64,000 nt of DNA from PALSA-693 sp963834725 (GTDB taxonomy: Bacteria; Actinomycetota; Acidimicrobiia; Acidimicrobiales; Palsa-688), in the NCBI GenBank assembly GCA_963834725.1, contig CAWICN010000001.1:186001-250000 (forward strand). Reading direction: 5' to 3'. A program made the position numbers and the translations under genes. Shown in pieces: positions 34,115 through 43,324 of the stretch; the first letter of the stretch is position 1; every line of letters begins with the position of its first letter. The notes beneath the pieces were generated by a model. That model was not told where the DNA came from. It worked only from the letters and a program-made list of their open reading frames with translations, and searched no databases.

Positions 34115-37100
34115 GTGGAGACGAAGCTGGACCGGTTTGCTTTTGAAGCAGCGGTAGTCGCCGAGGCTGGCGGCTGGGCATCGGGCGCGGAAAGCGCAGC
34201 CGTCGCTGCCGATCCATTGTCGTGGGCAGCAACATTGCGACGGCTGATTCATGAGACCGATGACGGGCTTCGGCGCGCTTCCTGCCTGGTCGGCGACCTC
34301 CGAGAGGTGGTGGTGTCCGATCTCTCCTCCGAGCGGGCCCGGCTGGCGGCGGTCCTGCTGCGCCTCACAGGCGACCAGATCGACGCCCCCGATCTCACCC
34401 AGGCGGACGGACCGGCGCTGTCGGGCCGGAACGGATCCGGCGGGACCCCGCCCACCTCGGGCGGCCCCGGGCCCCGGTCGGCGGGGGGGTCCGGACCAGG
34501 TGCGGGAGCGGGCTCGGTGGCCTCGACCTCGGCCGACGGCCATCCGACGTTCAACCCCCTCGAAGTCGGTCCGCCCCGGCTCCAGGCATCCTGGGCGGAG
34601 GGGCGGATCGTGGTGTGGGCCGGCGGTCCGGGCGCCGACGCCACACCGGACGATTTGCAGGAGTTACTCGAGACTGCCGACGCCGACGGGATCGCCTGGG
34701 AGCGCCATCCTGCGGTTCCCATCCCGGGACGGTCCGCGGCCGACGCCCGCTCGGCACCCATTTCTCAGACCCTCGGCTGGCTCGTGGGCGTAGGGGCCGG
34801 TCAGGGTGGCGACCGGATCGGCCCGAGCCTGCACTGGCTGGGCGAGATCGCCCTCTGGGGTACTGAACTGGTGGCGCAGGGGCGTATGGTGCCGGTGGTC
34901 AGAGGGGCGGGTTCAGGCAACGCTGGTGGGCGTCAGGGGGCTGGACGCCACCGGGTGCGCTGGGTACCTGCGCTCGTCGGCCGTGATCGTTTGCATGCGC
35001 TGGTGTCCCGGATGCCGACATCGGTCGCGGCCCTACAGCCGGCGGCCCAGGCTGATGCGGTCTGCCGGTCGGTCCTCGCCGCTGTCGTCGATGCCATTTC
35101 TCGAGCGGGGGCGGGTCGCCTCGTCGCGCCGGCCTCTCCCCCCCATGCCGGCACCAGGCCAGAGGTCGCCGAAGCTATCCTGTCGGGGCTCGATGGTCGG
35201 CCCTTCACGGCGGACTCAGATCTGGTGGGTCGGGTCGCGGAGGATCTCAAGCGCTGGGCGGCGCCGGTGACCGCCAACCATCGGGTGGGCCTGACCGTCC
35301 GGCTCGACCCGCCGCAGGCCGACGGCGGCTGGTTGTTGTCCGTCGAGGCGACCGGGGTGGACAAGCACGCCATGCCGGTGGAGCACGCCCTGGTGGTGGC
35401 CTCCGGCACCAAATCCCAGCAGGTCGAGGCGCAGCTGCGGCGCCTCGAGCGGCTTCTCCCGGTGCTACGGCGGCCGAGCACCCGCAGAGGCCAGGTCGTT
35501 CTCGACGGGGACGAGGCCGTGGACCTCATGTTCCGGCTCGGGCCCTCCCTGAGCGCCGCCGGCTTCGACGCCATGTTGCCGGTCGTCTCGATGCGCCGGC
35601 CTCGCCCGCAGCTCCGTCTGTTCGCCGAAGCGGTCGGCCCCTCGCAGGTCGGCGTGCAACAGCTCGCCAATGTCAGGTGGTCGGTCTTCTTCGACGATCT
35701 CGAGCTCGACGCGGCGGGGATAGCGGCGTTAGCCAAAGAGGCCAAACCGCTCGTCCAGGTCCGAGGTCGCTGGGTGCATATCGACCGGGCCGATCTCACC
35801 GCGGCGGCGTCCGCGCTGGCGGAACGGGCATCCATCACACAGCTCTCCGGTGCGGCCGTCATCCGCCAGGCCGTGGGCCTGGAGGGGACCACCCTGGCCG
35901 GGCCGGTGCGCGTCGACGGCAGCGGCTGGGCTGCGGACCTGCTACGGGGTGCCACCTCTCACCCGCCGGCACCCATCGACACCCCCGACGGCTTCGCCGG
36001 CCAGCTGCGCAGCTACCAAGCCGAGGCCGCAGGTTGGCTGGGCTTTCTGGATCGAGCCGGCCTGGGCGGTTGCCTGGCCATGGACATGGGACTGGGCAAG
36101 ACGCCGACGCTCCTGGCCCACGTGCTGGTCGACCGGGGCCACGGACCGACGTTGGTGATCTGTCCGCCGGCCGTTCTGAGCAACTGGGCCAGCGAGGCGC
36201 GCCGCTTCACCCGGGGGCTCAAAGTGGCCGTGCACCACGGCCCGGGACGGGCGGAGGGGGAGGCCGTCAGCCGGCTGGCAGCCACCCATGACGTGGTATT
36301 GACCACCTACGCCACCGCCGTGCGCGACATCACGGCTCTCGCCGCCGTCGACTGGCGACGGGTGGTGGTCGACGAGGCCCAGGTCATCAAGAACTACCAG
36401 AGCGACACCGCCCAGGAGCTGCGGCGGCTTTCGGCCCGCTCTCGGGTCGCCCTCACCGGCACCCCGGTCGAAAACGGTCTCGGCGACCTCTGGGCCATTC
36501 TTGACTTCACCAACCCCGGCCTGGTCGGCCCCCGCAACGCCTTTATCGAGCACCTCTCCCGGGTGGGCGAATCCGAAGGCGATGCCACCGACGACGCTCC
36601 CACGGCGCCAGCGACCGGGGCCCGACGCTCTGAGGAGAGCGCCTTACGGGCGCTCAACGGACTGCTGATCTTCCGGCGCACCAAGAGCGAGCCGGAAATA
36701 GCAGCCGAGCTGCCCGACAAGGTCGACAAGCTCGATCACTGCAGCATGACCTCCGAACAGATCGGCCTCTACCAGGCGGTCGTGAATCGCCTCCTCGAGG
36801 GCGGGCTGGACGGGGACTCCAACCAGCGCAAGGGGGCCGTGCTGGCGGCTATCACCGCCTTGAAGCAGATCTGTGACCATCCCGCCGCGTACCTCCGCGA
36901 CGACGACGACCAGAAGGCTTTGGCCGGCCGATCCGGCAAGCTGGCCCGGCTCGAGGAGATCGTCGCCGATGTGTTCTCGGCGGGTGAGCGGATCCTGATC
37001 TTCACCCACTTCGCCCGATGGGGTGAAGTCCTAGCCAAGCACCTGAGCGAGCGCACCGGGCACAAGATCGGGTGTTATCACGGCGGCCTCACCAGAAGCG

Positions 37101-37510
37101 TCCGGGACCAGTTGATCGCGGACTTCCAGAACGGCACCGGAGCCGGTGCCCTGGTGCTCTCCATCAAGGCGGGTGGATCGGGACTCAACCTCACCGCCGC
37201 CAACCACGTCGTCCTCTACGACCGGTGGTGGAACCCGGCGGTCGAGGACCAGGCCCGGGACCGCGCCTGGCGGATCGGGCAGACCTCGACCGTGATGTGC
37301 CATCGGCTGGTCTGCCCGGGCACGGTCGACGAACGGGTGGAGGAGATCGTGGCCGGGAAGCGGCGGGTGGCTGGCATGGTGTTGCCGGCCCGAAGCAACC
37401 TCGGGGACCTCGATGCCGACCAGCTGCAGGTTGCGCTCGGGTTGCATGCCGACGAGCTCGTGGAAGACGAGCCGACGTCGGACGAGCCGGGCGAGGAGGA
37501 GGCAGCGTGA
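34115..37510 (+). CDS. SNF2/Swi2-family DEAD/DEAH-box helicase
   Basis: 1131 residues. The first ~620 residues are an Ala/Gly/Pro-rich region plus the SNF2-associated bacterial domain (TRRGQVVLDGDEAVDLMF and onward). The ATPase core follows: LRSYQAEAAGWL, Walker A region MDMGLGKT, Walker B DEAQVIKN, motif III LTGTPVENGLGDLW. The C-terminal helicase lobe has LIFTHFARWGEVL, IKAGGSGLNLTAANHV and RAWRIGQT. A GTG start is used. It remodels or translocates on DNA or RNA, probably in repair or transcription recycling. A small protein gene follows closely and may be a partner. Confidence 0.93.
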   Translation: METKLDRFAFEAAVVAEAGGWASGAESAAVAADPLSWAATLRRLIHETDDGLRRASCLVGDLREVVVSDLSSERARLAAVLLRLTGDQIDAPDLTQADGPALSGRNGSGGTPPTSGGPGPRSAGGSGPGAGAGSVASTSADGHPTFNPLEVGPPRLQASWAEGRIVVWAGGPGADATPDDLQELLETADADGIAWERHPAVPIPGRSAADARSAPISQTLGWLVGVGAGQGGDRIGPSLHWLGEIALWGTELVAQGRMVPVVRGAGSGNAGGRQGAGRHRVRWVPALVGRDRLHALVSRMPTSVAALQPAAQADAVCRSVLAAVVDAISRAGAGRLVAPASPPHAGTRPEVAEAILSGLDGRPFTADSDLVGRVAEDLKRWAAPVTANHRVGLTVRLDPPQADGGWLLSVEATGVDKHAMPVEHALVVASGTKSQQVEAQLRRLERLLPVLRRPSTRRGQVVLDGDEAVDLMFRLGPSLSAAGFDAMLPVVSMRRPRPQLRLFAEAVGPSQVGVQQLANVRWSVFFDDLELDAAGIAALAKEAKPLVQVRGRWVHIDRADLTAAASALAERASITQLSGAAVIRQAVGLEGTTLAGPVRVDGSGWAADLLRGATSHPPAPIDTPDGFAGQLRSYQAEAAGWLGFLDRAGLGGCLAMDMGLGKTPTLLAHVLVDRGHGPTLVICPPAVLSNWASEARRFTRGLKVAVHHGPGRAEGEAVSRLAATHDVVLTTYATAVRDITALAAVDWRRVVVDEAQVIKNYQSDTAQELRRLSARSRVALTGTPVENGLGDLWAILDFTNPGLVGPRNAFIEHLSRVGESEGDATDDAPTAPATGARRSEESALRALNGLLIFRRTKSEPEIAAELPDKVDKLDHCSMTSEQIGLYQAVVNRLLEGGLDGDSNQRKGAVLAAITALKQICDHPAAYLRDDDDQKALAGRSGKLARLEEIVADVFSAGERILIFTHFARWGEVLAKHLSERTGHKIGCYHGGLTRSVRDQLIADFQNGTGAGALVLSIKAGGSGLNLTAANHVVLYDRWWNPAVEDQARDRAWRIGQTSTVMCHRLVCPGTVDERVEEIVAGKRRVAGMVLPARSNLGDLDADQLQVALGLHADELVEDEPTSDEPGEEEAA

Positions 37511-37583
37511 GGCCGGTCGGGGAGCGGCGGGCGCCGAGGGAGCGGACAGCGCGGAGAGCGCGGAGAGCGGGGAGGGCGCGGCT

Positions 37584-38090
37584 GTGAGCAAGCGCCGGCG
37601 TGCCGGGGCGGGACGCCGCATCGCCGAGCAGCGCTTCTGGGGCGGGGGGTCCGGTGCGGGCGGGTCCGGTGCGAGTGGACCCAGCGCCGGCGGGCCCGGT
37701 GCGAGTGGGTCCAGCACGAGTGAGCCCAGCGCCGGCGGCCAGGCGCCGGTCAGCCAACCTGTCCCCGGCCCGAGTCCGGCCGGCCCAGAGTCGGCCCCAA
37801 CCCGAGGCGATGAGCCGGCAATGGTAGGCGCCCCCGCGGCGATGGCAGTGGCTACGGTGCCGGCGACCGGCTCGAACGAGCCCTCAGGGCTGACCGTGGT
37901 TGAGCGGATCCGGCCGACCGCCGACCCCGCCGCGGTCGTGCGCTCGCTCGGGCCACCACCTTTTGCGATGGACGGATCGGTGGCAGAGCGCCATCTGACT
38001 GCTGTGTACGAGGAAGCGGTCAGGGCCGCGACGGCGCTGGCGGCCGCCAACAGATTGCTGGCCGAGGAAGAGGACGGCGAGGACGGCTGA
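37584..38090 (+). CDS. Low-complexity hypothetical protein downstream of the SNF2 helicase
   Basis: 168 residues from GTG 37584. A short basic head (SKRRRAGAGRRIAEQRFWGG) is followed by about 80 residues of Gly/Ser/Pro/Ala repeats of the GASGPSAGGP kind, then an ordered C terminus with VVRSLGPPPFAMDGSVAERHL and an Ala-rich helix ending in an acidic patch. In many actinobacteria an SNF2 gene is followed by a SWIM zinc-finger gene. Here no zinc motif is visible. The helix and position suggest an accessory subunit, which is inference. No family recognised. Confidence 0.6.
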   Translation: MSKRRRAGAGRRIAEQRFWGGGSGAGGSGASGPSAGGPGASGSSTSEPSAGGQAPVSQPVPGPSPAGPESAPTRGDEPAMVGAPAAMAVATVPATGSNEPSGLTVVERIRPTADPAAVVRSLGPPPFAMDGSVAERHLTAVYEEAVRAATALAAANRLLAEEEDGEDG

Positions 38091-38150
38091 ACGCGTCGCG
38101 ATCGCGGTCCGGACCCCTTCTTGGACAGGTCGACGCCCTCAGCGAGAGCC

Positions 38151-38399
38151 TTACTTGTAGCGGTAGGTGATGCGACCCCGGGTGAGATCGTAGGGGCTGA
38201 TCTCAACTTGGACCTTGTCGCCAGGTAGGACCCGGATGCGGTTCATCCGCATCTTTCCAGAGTTGTGCGCCAACACCTCATGGCCGTTGGCCAGCTCAAC
38301 TTTGAACATGGCGTTTTTCAGGGCTTCGCTCACCGTGCCCTCCAGCACGATTGCATCTTCCTTGCCTTGTGGCAGTGTGATACCTCTTTCGCTCAGCAT
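38151..38399 (-). CDS. infA: Translation initiation factor IF-1
   Basis: The core KEDAIVLEGTVSEAL, FKVELANGHEVLAHNSGKMRMN and GDKVQVEISPYDLTRGRITYRYK is IF-1 along its whole ~73-residue length. It binds the ribosomal A site during initiation. The only canonical in-frame start is ATG 38399, which adds eight residues to the family norm and has no ribosome site. A CTG at 38375, at the usual start position, is preceded by AAGAGG six to seven bases upstream and may be the real start. No rpmJ, rpsM or other ribosomal genes follow. Confidence 0.93.
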   Translation of the reverse strand: MLSERGITLPQGKEDAIVLEGTVSEALKNAMFKVELANGHEVLAHNSGKMRMNRIRVLPGDKVQVEISPYDLTRGRITYRYK

Positions 38400-38539
38400 C
38401 GGCCGGATAGCCGAAAACGGGACAACTCCCAGTGTAGGCGCCAACGCGCACCCGCCAGCTTTGTCCGTATTTTGGAGAGATGGCCGTCGCCGAGAGACGA
38501 TAGGGTCCGAAAAGTGCCAGGGTCAGTGACGCAAGGCCG

Positions 38540-39532
38540 GTGACGAGGCGGGGAATCGCCCTCTTCATCTTGATGTCGGTGGTGTGGGGCCTGCCCTATC
38601 TGCTCATCAAAGTGGCAGTTCGGGACCTGAACCCGGCCACTGTCGTAGGGGCACGCACAGCCATCGGCGCCATCGTCCTGCTGCCGTTGGCCCTCCGCCA
38701 CGGACAGCTGCGCCCATTGCTGCGGGCATGGAAGCCGCTGTTGGCGTACTGCGTGGTCGAAATGGCCGTCCCCTGGTGGCTGCTCTCGGATGCCGAGCGG
38801 CGGCTTCCAAGCTCGCTCTCTGGATTGCTGATCGCCACCGTGCCGCTGATCGCGGTCCTCCTGGCCGCCCTGACCGGGCACGTCGATCGATTCGACCGAC
38901 GCGGTGTGATGGGGCTGGTGATCGGCCTCGGGGGCGTCATGGTGCTCCTGGGTTTCGACGTCGGGACCGGCGATCTGGGCGCGGTCGGCATGGTGGGGCT
39001 GGTCGCAGTGGGGTACGCGATCGGGCCGCTGGTGGCCTCCCGTTATCTCGGTCACCTTCCGAGCCTGGGCCTGTCCGCGGTGTCGCTCGTAGCGGTGGCC
39101 GTCGTGTATGCGCCTGTCGCCGTGTGGCAAGGGCCGGCCCGCTTTCCGGCCGGGACGGTTGTCGCCTCGGTCCTCCTGCTCGGGCTGGTTTGCACTGCCC
39201 TGGCCTTCGTGGCCTTCTTCGAGCTGATCAAAGAGATCGGCCCGACCCGGTCCACGATCATCACCTACCTCAACCCGGCGGTGGCAGTGATCCTCGGAGT
39301 CGTGCTGCTCGGAGAGCGGTTCACCCCGGGAACCGGCATGGGGTTCGTCCTCATCCTGGCTGGCTGCTGGCTGGCCACCGCGCCGAGGGGTCCAGTCCCG
39401 GCGAGCGAGGGCGCCGGCGGCCATTCGGGGGTGGGTGTGGCGAGCGAGGGCGCCGGCGGTCACCCGGCGGCGCAGGGGATGACGCACTCGCCGGTCGATC
39501 TCATGGCCGACCAGGTGCGGAAGAGGCGTTAG
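38540..39532 (+). CDS. DMT superfamily transporter, EamA type
   Basis: 330 residues with ten predicted helices in two EamA repeats: VVWGLPYLLIKVAVRDLNPATVVGAR in the first and TRSTIITYLNPAVAVILGVVLLGE in the second, the typical end of each repeat. The hydrophilic tail holds the SEGAGGH motif twice, encoded by a 20-base duplication (from about 39402 and 39441). GTG at 38540. Exports an unknown metabolite. Divergent from infA by 140 bases. Confidence 0.9.
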   Translation: MTRRGIALFILMSVVWGLPYLLIKVAVRDLNPATVVGARTAIGAIVLLPLALRHGQLRPLLRAWKPLLAYCVVEMAVPWWLLSDAERRLPSSLSGLLIATVPLIAVLLAALTGHVDRFDRRGVMGLVIGLGGVMVLLGFDVGTGDLGAVGMVGLVAVGYAIGPLVASRYLGHLPSLGLSAVSLVAVAVVYAPVAVWQGPARFPAGTVVASVLLLGLVCTALAFVAFFELIKEIGPTRSTIITYLNPAVAVILGVVLLGERFTPGTGMGFVLILAGCWLATAPRGPVPASEGAGGHSGVGVASEGAGGHPAAQGMTHSPVDLMADQVRKRR

Positions 39533-39670
39533 CCGCACCGTCAGCTGGGAGCCTCGGGGTGGCTTCGTCTTTGGGGGCCCGGGTCGAGAGCCGGTCGTTC
39601 GGGCTCGCCGTCGGCCCCCGGCGACCGAAATCTTCTGCTGCAGGAGGGGGAGGCCATAGTCTGACGCATC

Positions 39671-40558
39671 ATGGTCATCGCGTTGGCGCTGCTGTCGGCC
39701 GCCCTGTTCGGGACGGGTGTCGCCCTCATGCAGCGTCCCGCGGCGGAGGTGCCGGCCGAGTTCGCCGGGCGACCGGCCTTGCTGGTGCGGGTGATCCGCC
39801 AGCCGATCTGGCTGCTGGGGGTCGCCGCCGAGATCGCCGGCTTCGTCTTTCAGCTGATCGCGCTCCGTCACGGATCCCTGGTGGTCGTCCAGCCGCTCCT
39901 TACCACCTCGCTGCTCTTCACCCTTGCGCTGGTCGGGACCTGGACCCGCCAAGGTGTGACCGGCACAGAGTGGGCGGCCCTGGTAGCGGTGGTTGCGGGT
40001 CTGGCGCTCTTCATGATCGTGGCGAGCCCCAGCGAGCGAAGCTCGGGCTCGGCGGACCCCGCCGACTGGGTCATTACCGGCTTGTCGATCGGTGGCGCAG
40101 TGACGCTGCTGGTCTGGTACGGCGTGCACCGCGCGACCGGTCGGGCGAAAGCCAGGGCGCTTGGCCTCGCGGCCGGGTTGGGCGACGCCTTCATGGCCGT
40201 CATGACCAAAGCCTTCGCCCACATCACCGACCATGGCGTCGTGTCCGCGCTGACCTCGTGGGCCCCGTACGCCCTTTGCGCTGCCGGCCTGACGGCCATG
40301 CTTCTGACGCAGACGGCCTACCAGGCCGGGATGCCGAAGGTGTCCCTGCCGATCATCACCGTCGCCGACCCCCTCGTCAGCTGCGGGATCGGGGTGGCGC
40401 TCTTCGGTGAGGCGCTCCGCTTCACGGGAGCGCGGGCGCTGATCGTGCTGATGTCCATCGGCATCATCGCGACCGGTCTCATCGTGCTCAGCCGTTCCAA
40501 TGCGGCTGCCGAGGTTCCCGAACCGGCCGTTAGTCGGACAGCTCTGCCATCCCGCTAA
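39671..40558 (+). CDS. DMT family transporter (second EamA/NIPA-like)
   Basis: 295 residues with nine or ten predicted helices: IALALLSAALFGTGVALMQRPA, FVFQLIALRHGSLVVVQPLL, QAGMPKVSLPIITVADPLVS and GIGVALFGEALRFTG. This is the pattern of the DMT group that includes the NIPA-like magnesium transporters. ATG at 39671. Same strand as the other DMT gene, 138 bases apart. Substrate unknown. Confidence 0.85.
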   Translation: MVIALALLSAALFGTGVALMQRPAAEVPAEFAGRPALLVRVIRQPIWLLGVAAEIAGFVFQLIALRHGSLVVVQPLLTTSLLFTLALVGTWTRQGVTGTEWAALVAVVAGLALFMIVASPSERSSGSADPADWVITGLSIGGAVTLLVWYGVHRATGRAKARALGLAAGLGDAFMAVMTKAFAHITDHGVVSALTSWAPYALCAAGLTAMLLTQTAYQAGMPKVSLPIITVADPLVSCGIGVALFGEALRFTGARALIVLMSIGIIATGLIVLSRSNAAAEVPEPAVSRTALPSR

Positions 40559-40722
40559 CGCGGTCGTGTTCTCGGCCGACGATCCCGCGCCGTCTTCGAG
40601 CTCATCGACGAGGCCCTGACCTCGAGAACCTGTCGGTCGACCCCGTGACAGCGGAATTCGAGCAGTGCTTCGCGAACAGCTACCGGTTGAAGTAGTCCGC
40701 CCGGTTAAACCGCCGTGCGGTG

Positions 40723-40802
40723 CTGGGTGCGTTTCGCACGTTGGGTGCAGTAATAGCGATTATCCGCCCCCCAGCGCACCCAAGGTTATCGAACGCACCC
40801 AG
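40723..40802. repeat. Nested inverted repeat, possible long hairpin or bidirectional terminator
   Basis: CTGGGTGCGTT at 40723 and its exact complement AACGCACCCAG at 40792 enclose an inner pair TTGGGTGC (40741) and GCACCCAA (40776). Each arm is itself a duplicated GGGTGC motif. The element lies between two convergent genes (DMT transporter and the last hopanoid gene) and could fold into an 80-base stem on either strand. No gene is encoded here. Confidence 0.7.
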
Positions 40803-40820
40803 GTTGCCGGTCAGCCCGGT

Positions 40821-40918
40821 CCGCCGGCGCTGCGGGGGCCGCTGACCCGCCGGCGCTGCCGGCGCCGCTGACCCGTCGGCGCTGCCGGCGCCGCTGACCC
40901 GCGGATGGCGCCGGCGCC
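40821..40918. repeat. 26-bp tandem repeat abutting the hpnO stop codon
   Basis: Three units of GCTGACCCGCCGGCGCTGCC plus GGCGCC, at 40841, 40867 and 40893, preceded by a partial unit. The third is diverged at its centre and ends on the stop codon of the hpnO-like gene. Confidence 0.85.
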
Positions 40919-42312
40919 TATCGCCTCACGGCCGCCGGCGCCCGCCGGGCGGCCCTCGTCGTCAGACCCCAGCCGAAATGCCACACCGGGCGGGCGCTGT
41001 CATGGATCGAGTCCATGACCTCGCGGAACGCCGTGAGGAACTCGGCCGCATCATCACTGGTGAGCGTGAGGGGCGGGAGCAGCTTGAGGACGTCCATGTG
41101 ATCGCCGGAGGTCTGCGTCAGGATGCGATGGTCCTCGAACAGGGCGCCGACCACCATCTGGGTGAACAACCCCCGCCGGGCCATCGTCAGCGGGCCCCAC
41201 CGGGACCGGAGCCGCCGGGACTGAGGACGGCCGAACTCGATGCCGATCAAAAGCCCGCGGCCGCGGACCTCGCTGATCAGCTCGTAGCGCTCCGCCGCGG
41301 CCTGGAGCCCGTGCATCAGGTCCGTGCCCACCGCCGCCGCGTTGTCGATCAGTCCTTCGTCGTCGATCACGGCGAGGGTGACCAGGCCGGCGGCCATGGC
41401 CAGGGCATTGGTGCCGAAGGTGGAGTCGTGGACCAGCATGCGGTCCATGGACGAGTAGACGCGCTGGAACACCAACGACGTCCCGAGGGTGGCGCCGATC
41501 GGGACGAAGCCGCCCGACAGGGTCTTGGCCAGGGTCACCAGATCGGGCTCGACGCCGTCGTACTCGTAGCTGAACAACCGACCGGTCCGCCCCAACCCCG
41601 TCTGCACCTCGTCGCAGATCAGCATGGCCCCGTTGCGGTGCAGGAGGGCGGATGCTTCGGCCAGGAACCCGGGCGGTACCACCTGCACACCCTTGCCCTG
41701 GACCGGCTCGAGGATCAGGGCGGCGACGTCCCCGGATGCCAGCTCCCGGCGGAGGGAGTGGAGGTCGCCGAACGGGATCTGCGTCCCCGGAAGCAGTGGG
41801 CCGAAGCCATCCCGAAACTCCTTCGCCCCGTTGACCGATAGCGAGCCGGCGGTCAGGCCGTGAAAGGCGTGGTTGCAATAGAGCACCCGCGGGCGATTGG
41901 TCGCGCAGCGGGCGAACTTGAGAGCCGCCTCGACCGCTTCGGTGCCGCTGCTGCACATGTAGACCCGGTCGAGGTGGGGTGCTCGCTCGATCAGCGCCTC
42001 GGCCAGCAACCCGGCCAGTAGTGGCGTGTCCATCTGCACCAGGTCGGGTAGTTCGGCGTCGAGGACGGCACGCAGGGTATCCCGGACCGTCGGGTGGGCC
42101 CGGCCGAGACCGAATACCCCGAACCCCGACAGGAAGTCGAGATAGCGGGCGCCGGTGTCGTCATAGAGGTAGGCGCCCCGGCCGCGCTCCCAGGGCCGGT
42201 CGAAGCCGATGGAACGAACCACGCGGGCGGTCTGCGGATTGAGATAACGAGCCCAGAGCGCCGGGCCCTCCCCAGCCCGGGTTCTCAGCTCGCTGAGGAG
42301 GTCGAAGCCCAT
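40918..42312 (-). CDS. hpnO: Class III PLP-dependent aminotransferase, probable hopanoid aminotransferase
   Basis: 464 residues of the acetylornithine/4-aminobutyrate aminotransferase fold. CSSGTEAVEAALKFAR binds PLP phosphate, HAFHGLT is the conserved stacking region, ICDEVQTGLGRTG carries the PLP-pyridine Asp, and LVTLAKTLSGGFVPIGA has the Schiff-base Lys. Last gene of the hopanoid operon, four bases after hpnH. HpnO-type enzymes aminate the ribosylhopane-derived aldehyde to 35-aminobacteriohopanetriol; I infer this from position. ATG at 42312. Confidence 0.85.
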   Translation of the reverse strand: MGFDLLSELRTRAGEGPALWARYLNPQTARVVRSIGFDRPWERGRGAYLYDDTGARYLDFLSGFGVFGLGRAHPTVRDTLRAVLDAELPDLVQMDTPLLAGLLAEALIERAPHLDRVYMCSSGTEAVEAALKFARCATNRPRVLYCNHAFHGLTAGSLSVNGAKEFRDGFGPLLPGTQIPFGDLHSLRRELASGDVAALILEPVQGKGVQVVPPGFLAEASALLHRNGAMLICDEVQTGLGRTGRLFSYEYDGVEPDLVTLAKTLSGGFVPIGATLGTSLVFQRVYSSMDRMLVHDSTFGTNALAMAAGLVTLAVIDDEGLIDNAAAVGTDLMHGLQAAAERYELISEVRGRGLLIGIEFGRPQSRRLRSRWGPLTMARRGLFTQMVVGALFEDHRILTQTSGDHMDVLKLLPPLTLTSDDAAEFLTAFREVMDSIHDSARPVWHFGWGLTTRAARRAPAAVRR

Positions 42313-42316
42313 GAAC

Positions 42317-43321
42317 TCATGATGTTAAAGCAGCGCGCAGCGACTCCCGTAGTGATCCGGTGGTGGCGAGCACCGCGCTCGGCTCGTAGCCGCAGTGCGC
42401 CATGCAGTTGGCACAGCGGGGATCCTTCCCGCGGCCGTACCGTGACCAGTCGGTCGTGTCGAGCAGTTCCTGGTAGGTGGCGGCGTAGCCGTCGGCCATC
42501 AGATAGCAGGGTCGTTGCCACCCGAACACCGAGTAGCTCGGTATCCCCCAGGGAGTGCACTCGAAGTCCACCTTGCCCTCGAGGAAGTCGAGGAACAAAG
42601 GGCTGTGATTTAGCCGCCAGCGCTTGCGCCGACCGTCAGCAAACGCCGCCGCGAATATCTCGGTCGAGCGACGGGTGCTGAGGAAGTTGACCTGGTCGGG
42701 CGCCTTTTCGTAGGCGTATCCCGGCGAGATCATCATCTGGTCGACACCCAGGTCGTCATTGAGGTAATCGAGCACCTCCCGCACCGTCTTCGGCGAGTCG
42801 GTGTTGAAGAAGGTGGTGTTGGTGTTGACTTTGAATCCTTTGGCTTTTGCGGCCCGGATGGCGGCCACCGCCTTATCGAACGTGCCGTCCCGGCTCACCG
42901 ATTCGTCGTGGCGCTCGCGGAGGCCGTCGATGTGGACCACCCAGCTGAACCGGGGATGCGGGGAGAACCGGTCCAGCTTCCGCTCGAGGAGCAGGGCATT
43001 GGTGCACAGGTACACGAACCGGCCCCGGTCGAGCAGCTCGGTGGTCATGCGATCAATCTCTGGATGCAGGAGGGGCTCACCTCCGGCGATGGAGACCATG
43101 GGGGCCCGGGACTCCTCGATGGCGGCCACGGCCTGCTCGACGGTGAGCCTCTGGCGCAGGACGTCGGTCGGGTACTGGATCTTCCCGCACCCGTTGCAGG
43201 CGAGGTTGCAGGCAAACAACGGTTCAAGCTCGACGATGAGTGGAAACTTGTCGCGGCCGGCCAACTTCTGGCGGGCCAGGTAAGTGGCGATCTTGATGCT
43301 CTGGCGCAGGGGGACGCCCAT
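42317..43321 (-). CDS. hpnH: Adenosyl-hopene transferase HpnH (radical SAM)
   Basis: 334 residues. Radical SAM cluster motif CNLACNGC at about residue 38, VSIAGGEPLLHPEI for SAM binding, and the C-terminal RCANCMAHCGYEPSAVL, which is HpnH-specific. The N-terminal LRQSIKIATYLARQKLAGRDKFPLI is the conserved opening. HpnH couples a 5'-deoxyadenosyl radical to hopene to make adenosylhopane. ATG at 43321 lies three bases after the stop of the hpnG-ispH fusion. Confidence 0.95.
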   Translation of the reverse strand: MGVPLRQSIKIATYLARQKLAGRDKFPLIVELEPLFACNLACNGCGKIQYPTDVLRQRLTVEQAVAAIEESRAPMVSIAGGEPLLHPEIDRMTTELLDRGRFVYLCTNALLLERKLDRFSPHPRFSWVVHIDGLRERHDESVSRDGTFDKAVAAIRAAKAKGFKVNTNTTFFNTDSPKTVREVLDYLNDDLGVDQMMISPGYAYEKAPDQVNFLSTRRSTEIFAAAFADGRRKRWRLNHSPLFLDFLEGKVDFECTPWGIPSYSVFGWQRPCYLMADGYAATYQELLDTTDWSRYGRGKDPRCANCMAHCGYEPSAVLATTGSLRESLRAALTS

Positions 43322-43324
43322 TCG

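Noticed and set aside
38393..40410. Two open frames of more than 600 codons (one on each strand) over the DMT transporter genes
   Set aside because: They are shadows of GC-rich genes: rich in Arg, Gly, Pro and His, while the real frames have clean ten-helix transporter patterns.
40723..40918. A transposon end or integron site
   Set aside because: The inverted repeats are internal and compact, with no transposase or integrase and no flanking duplication.
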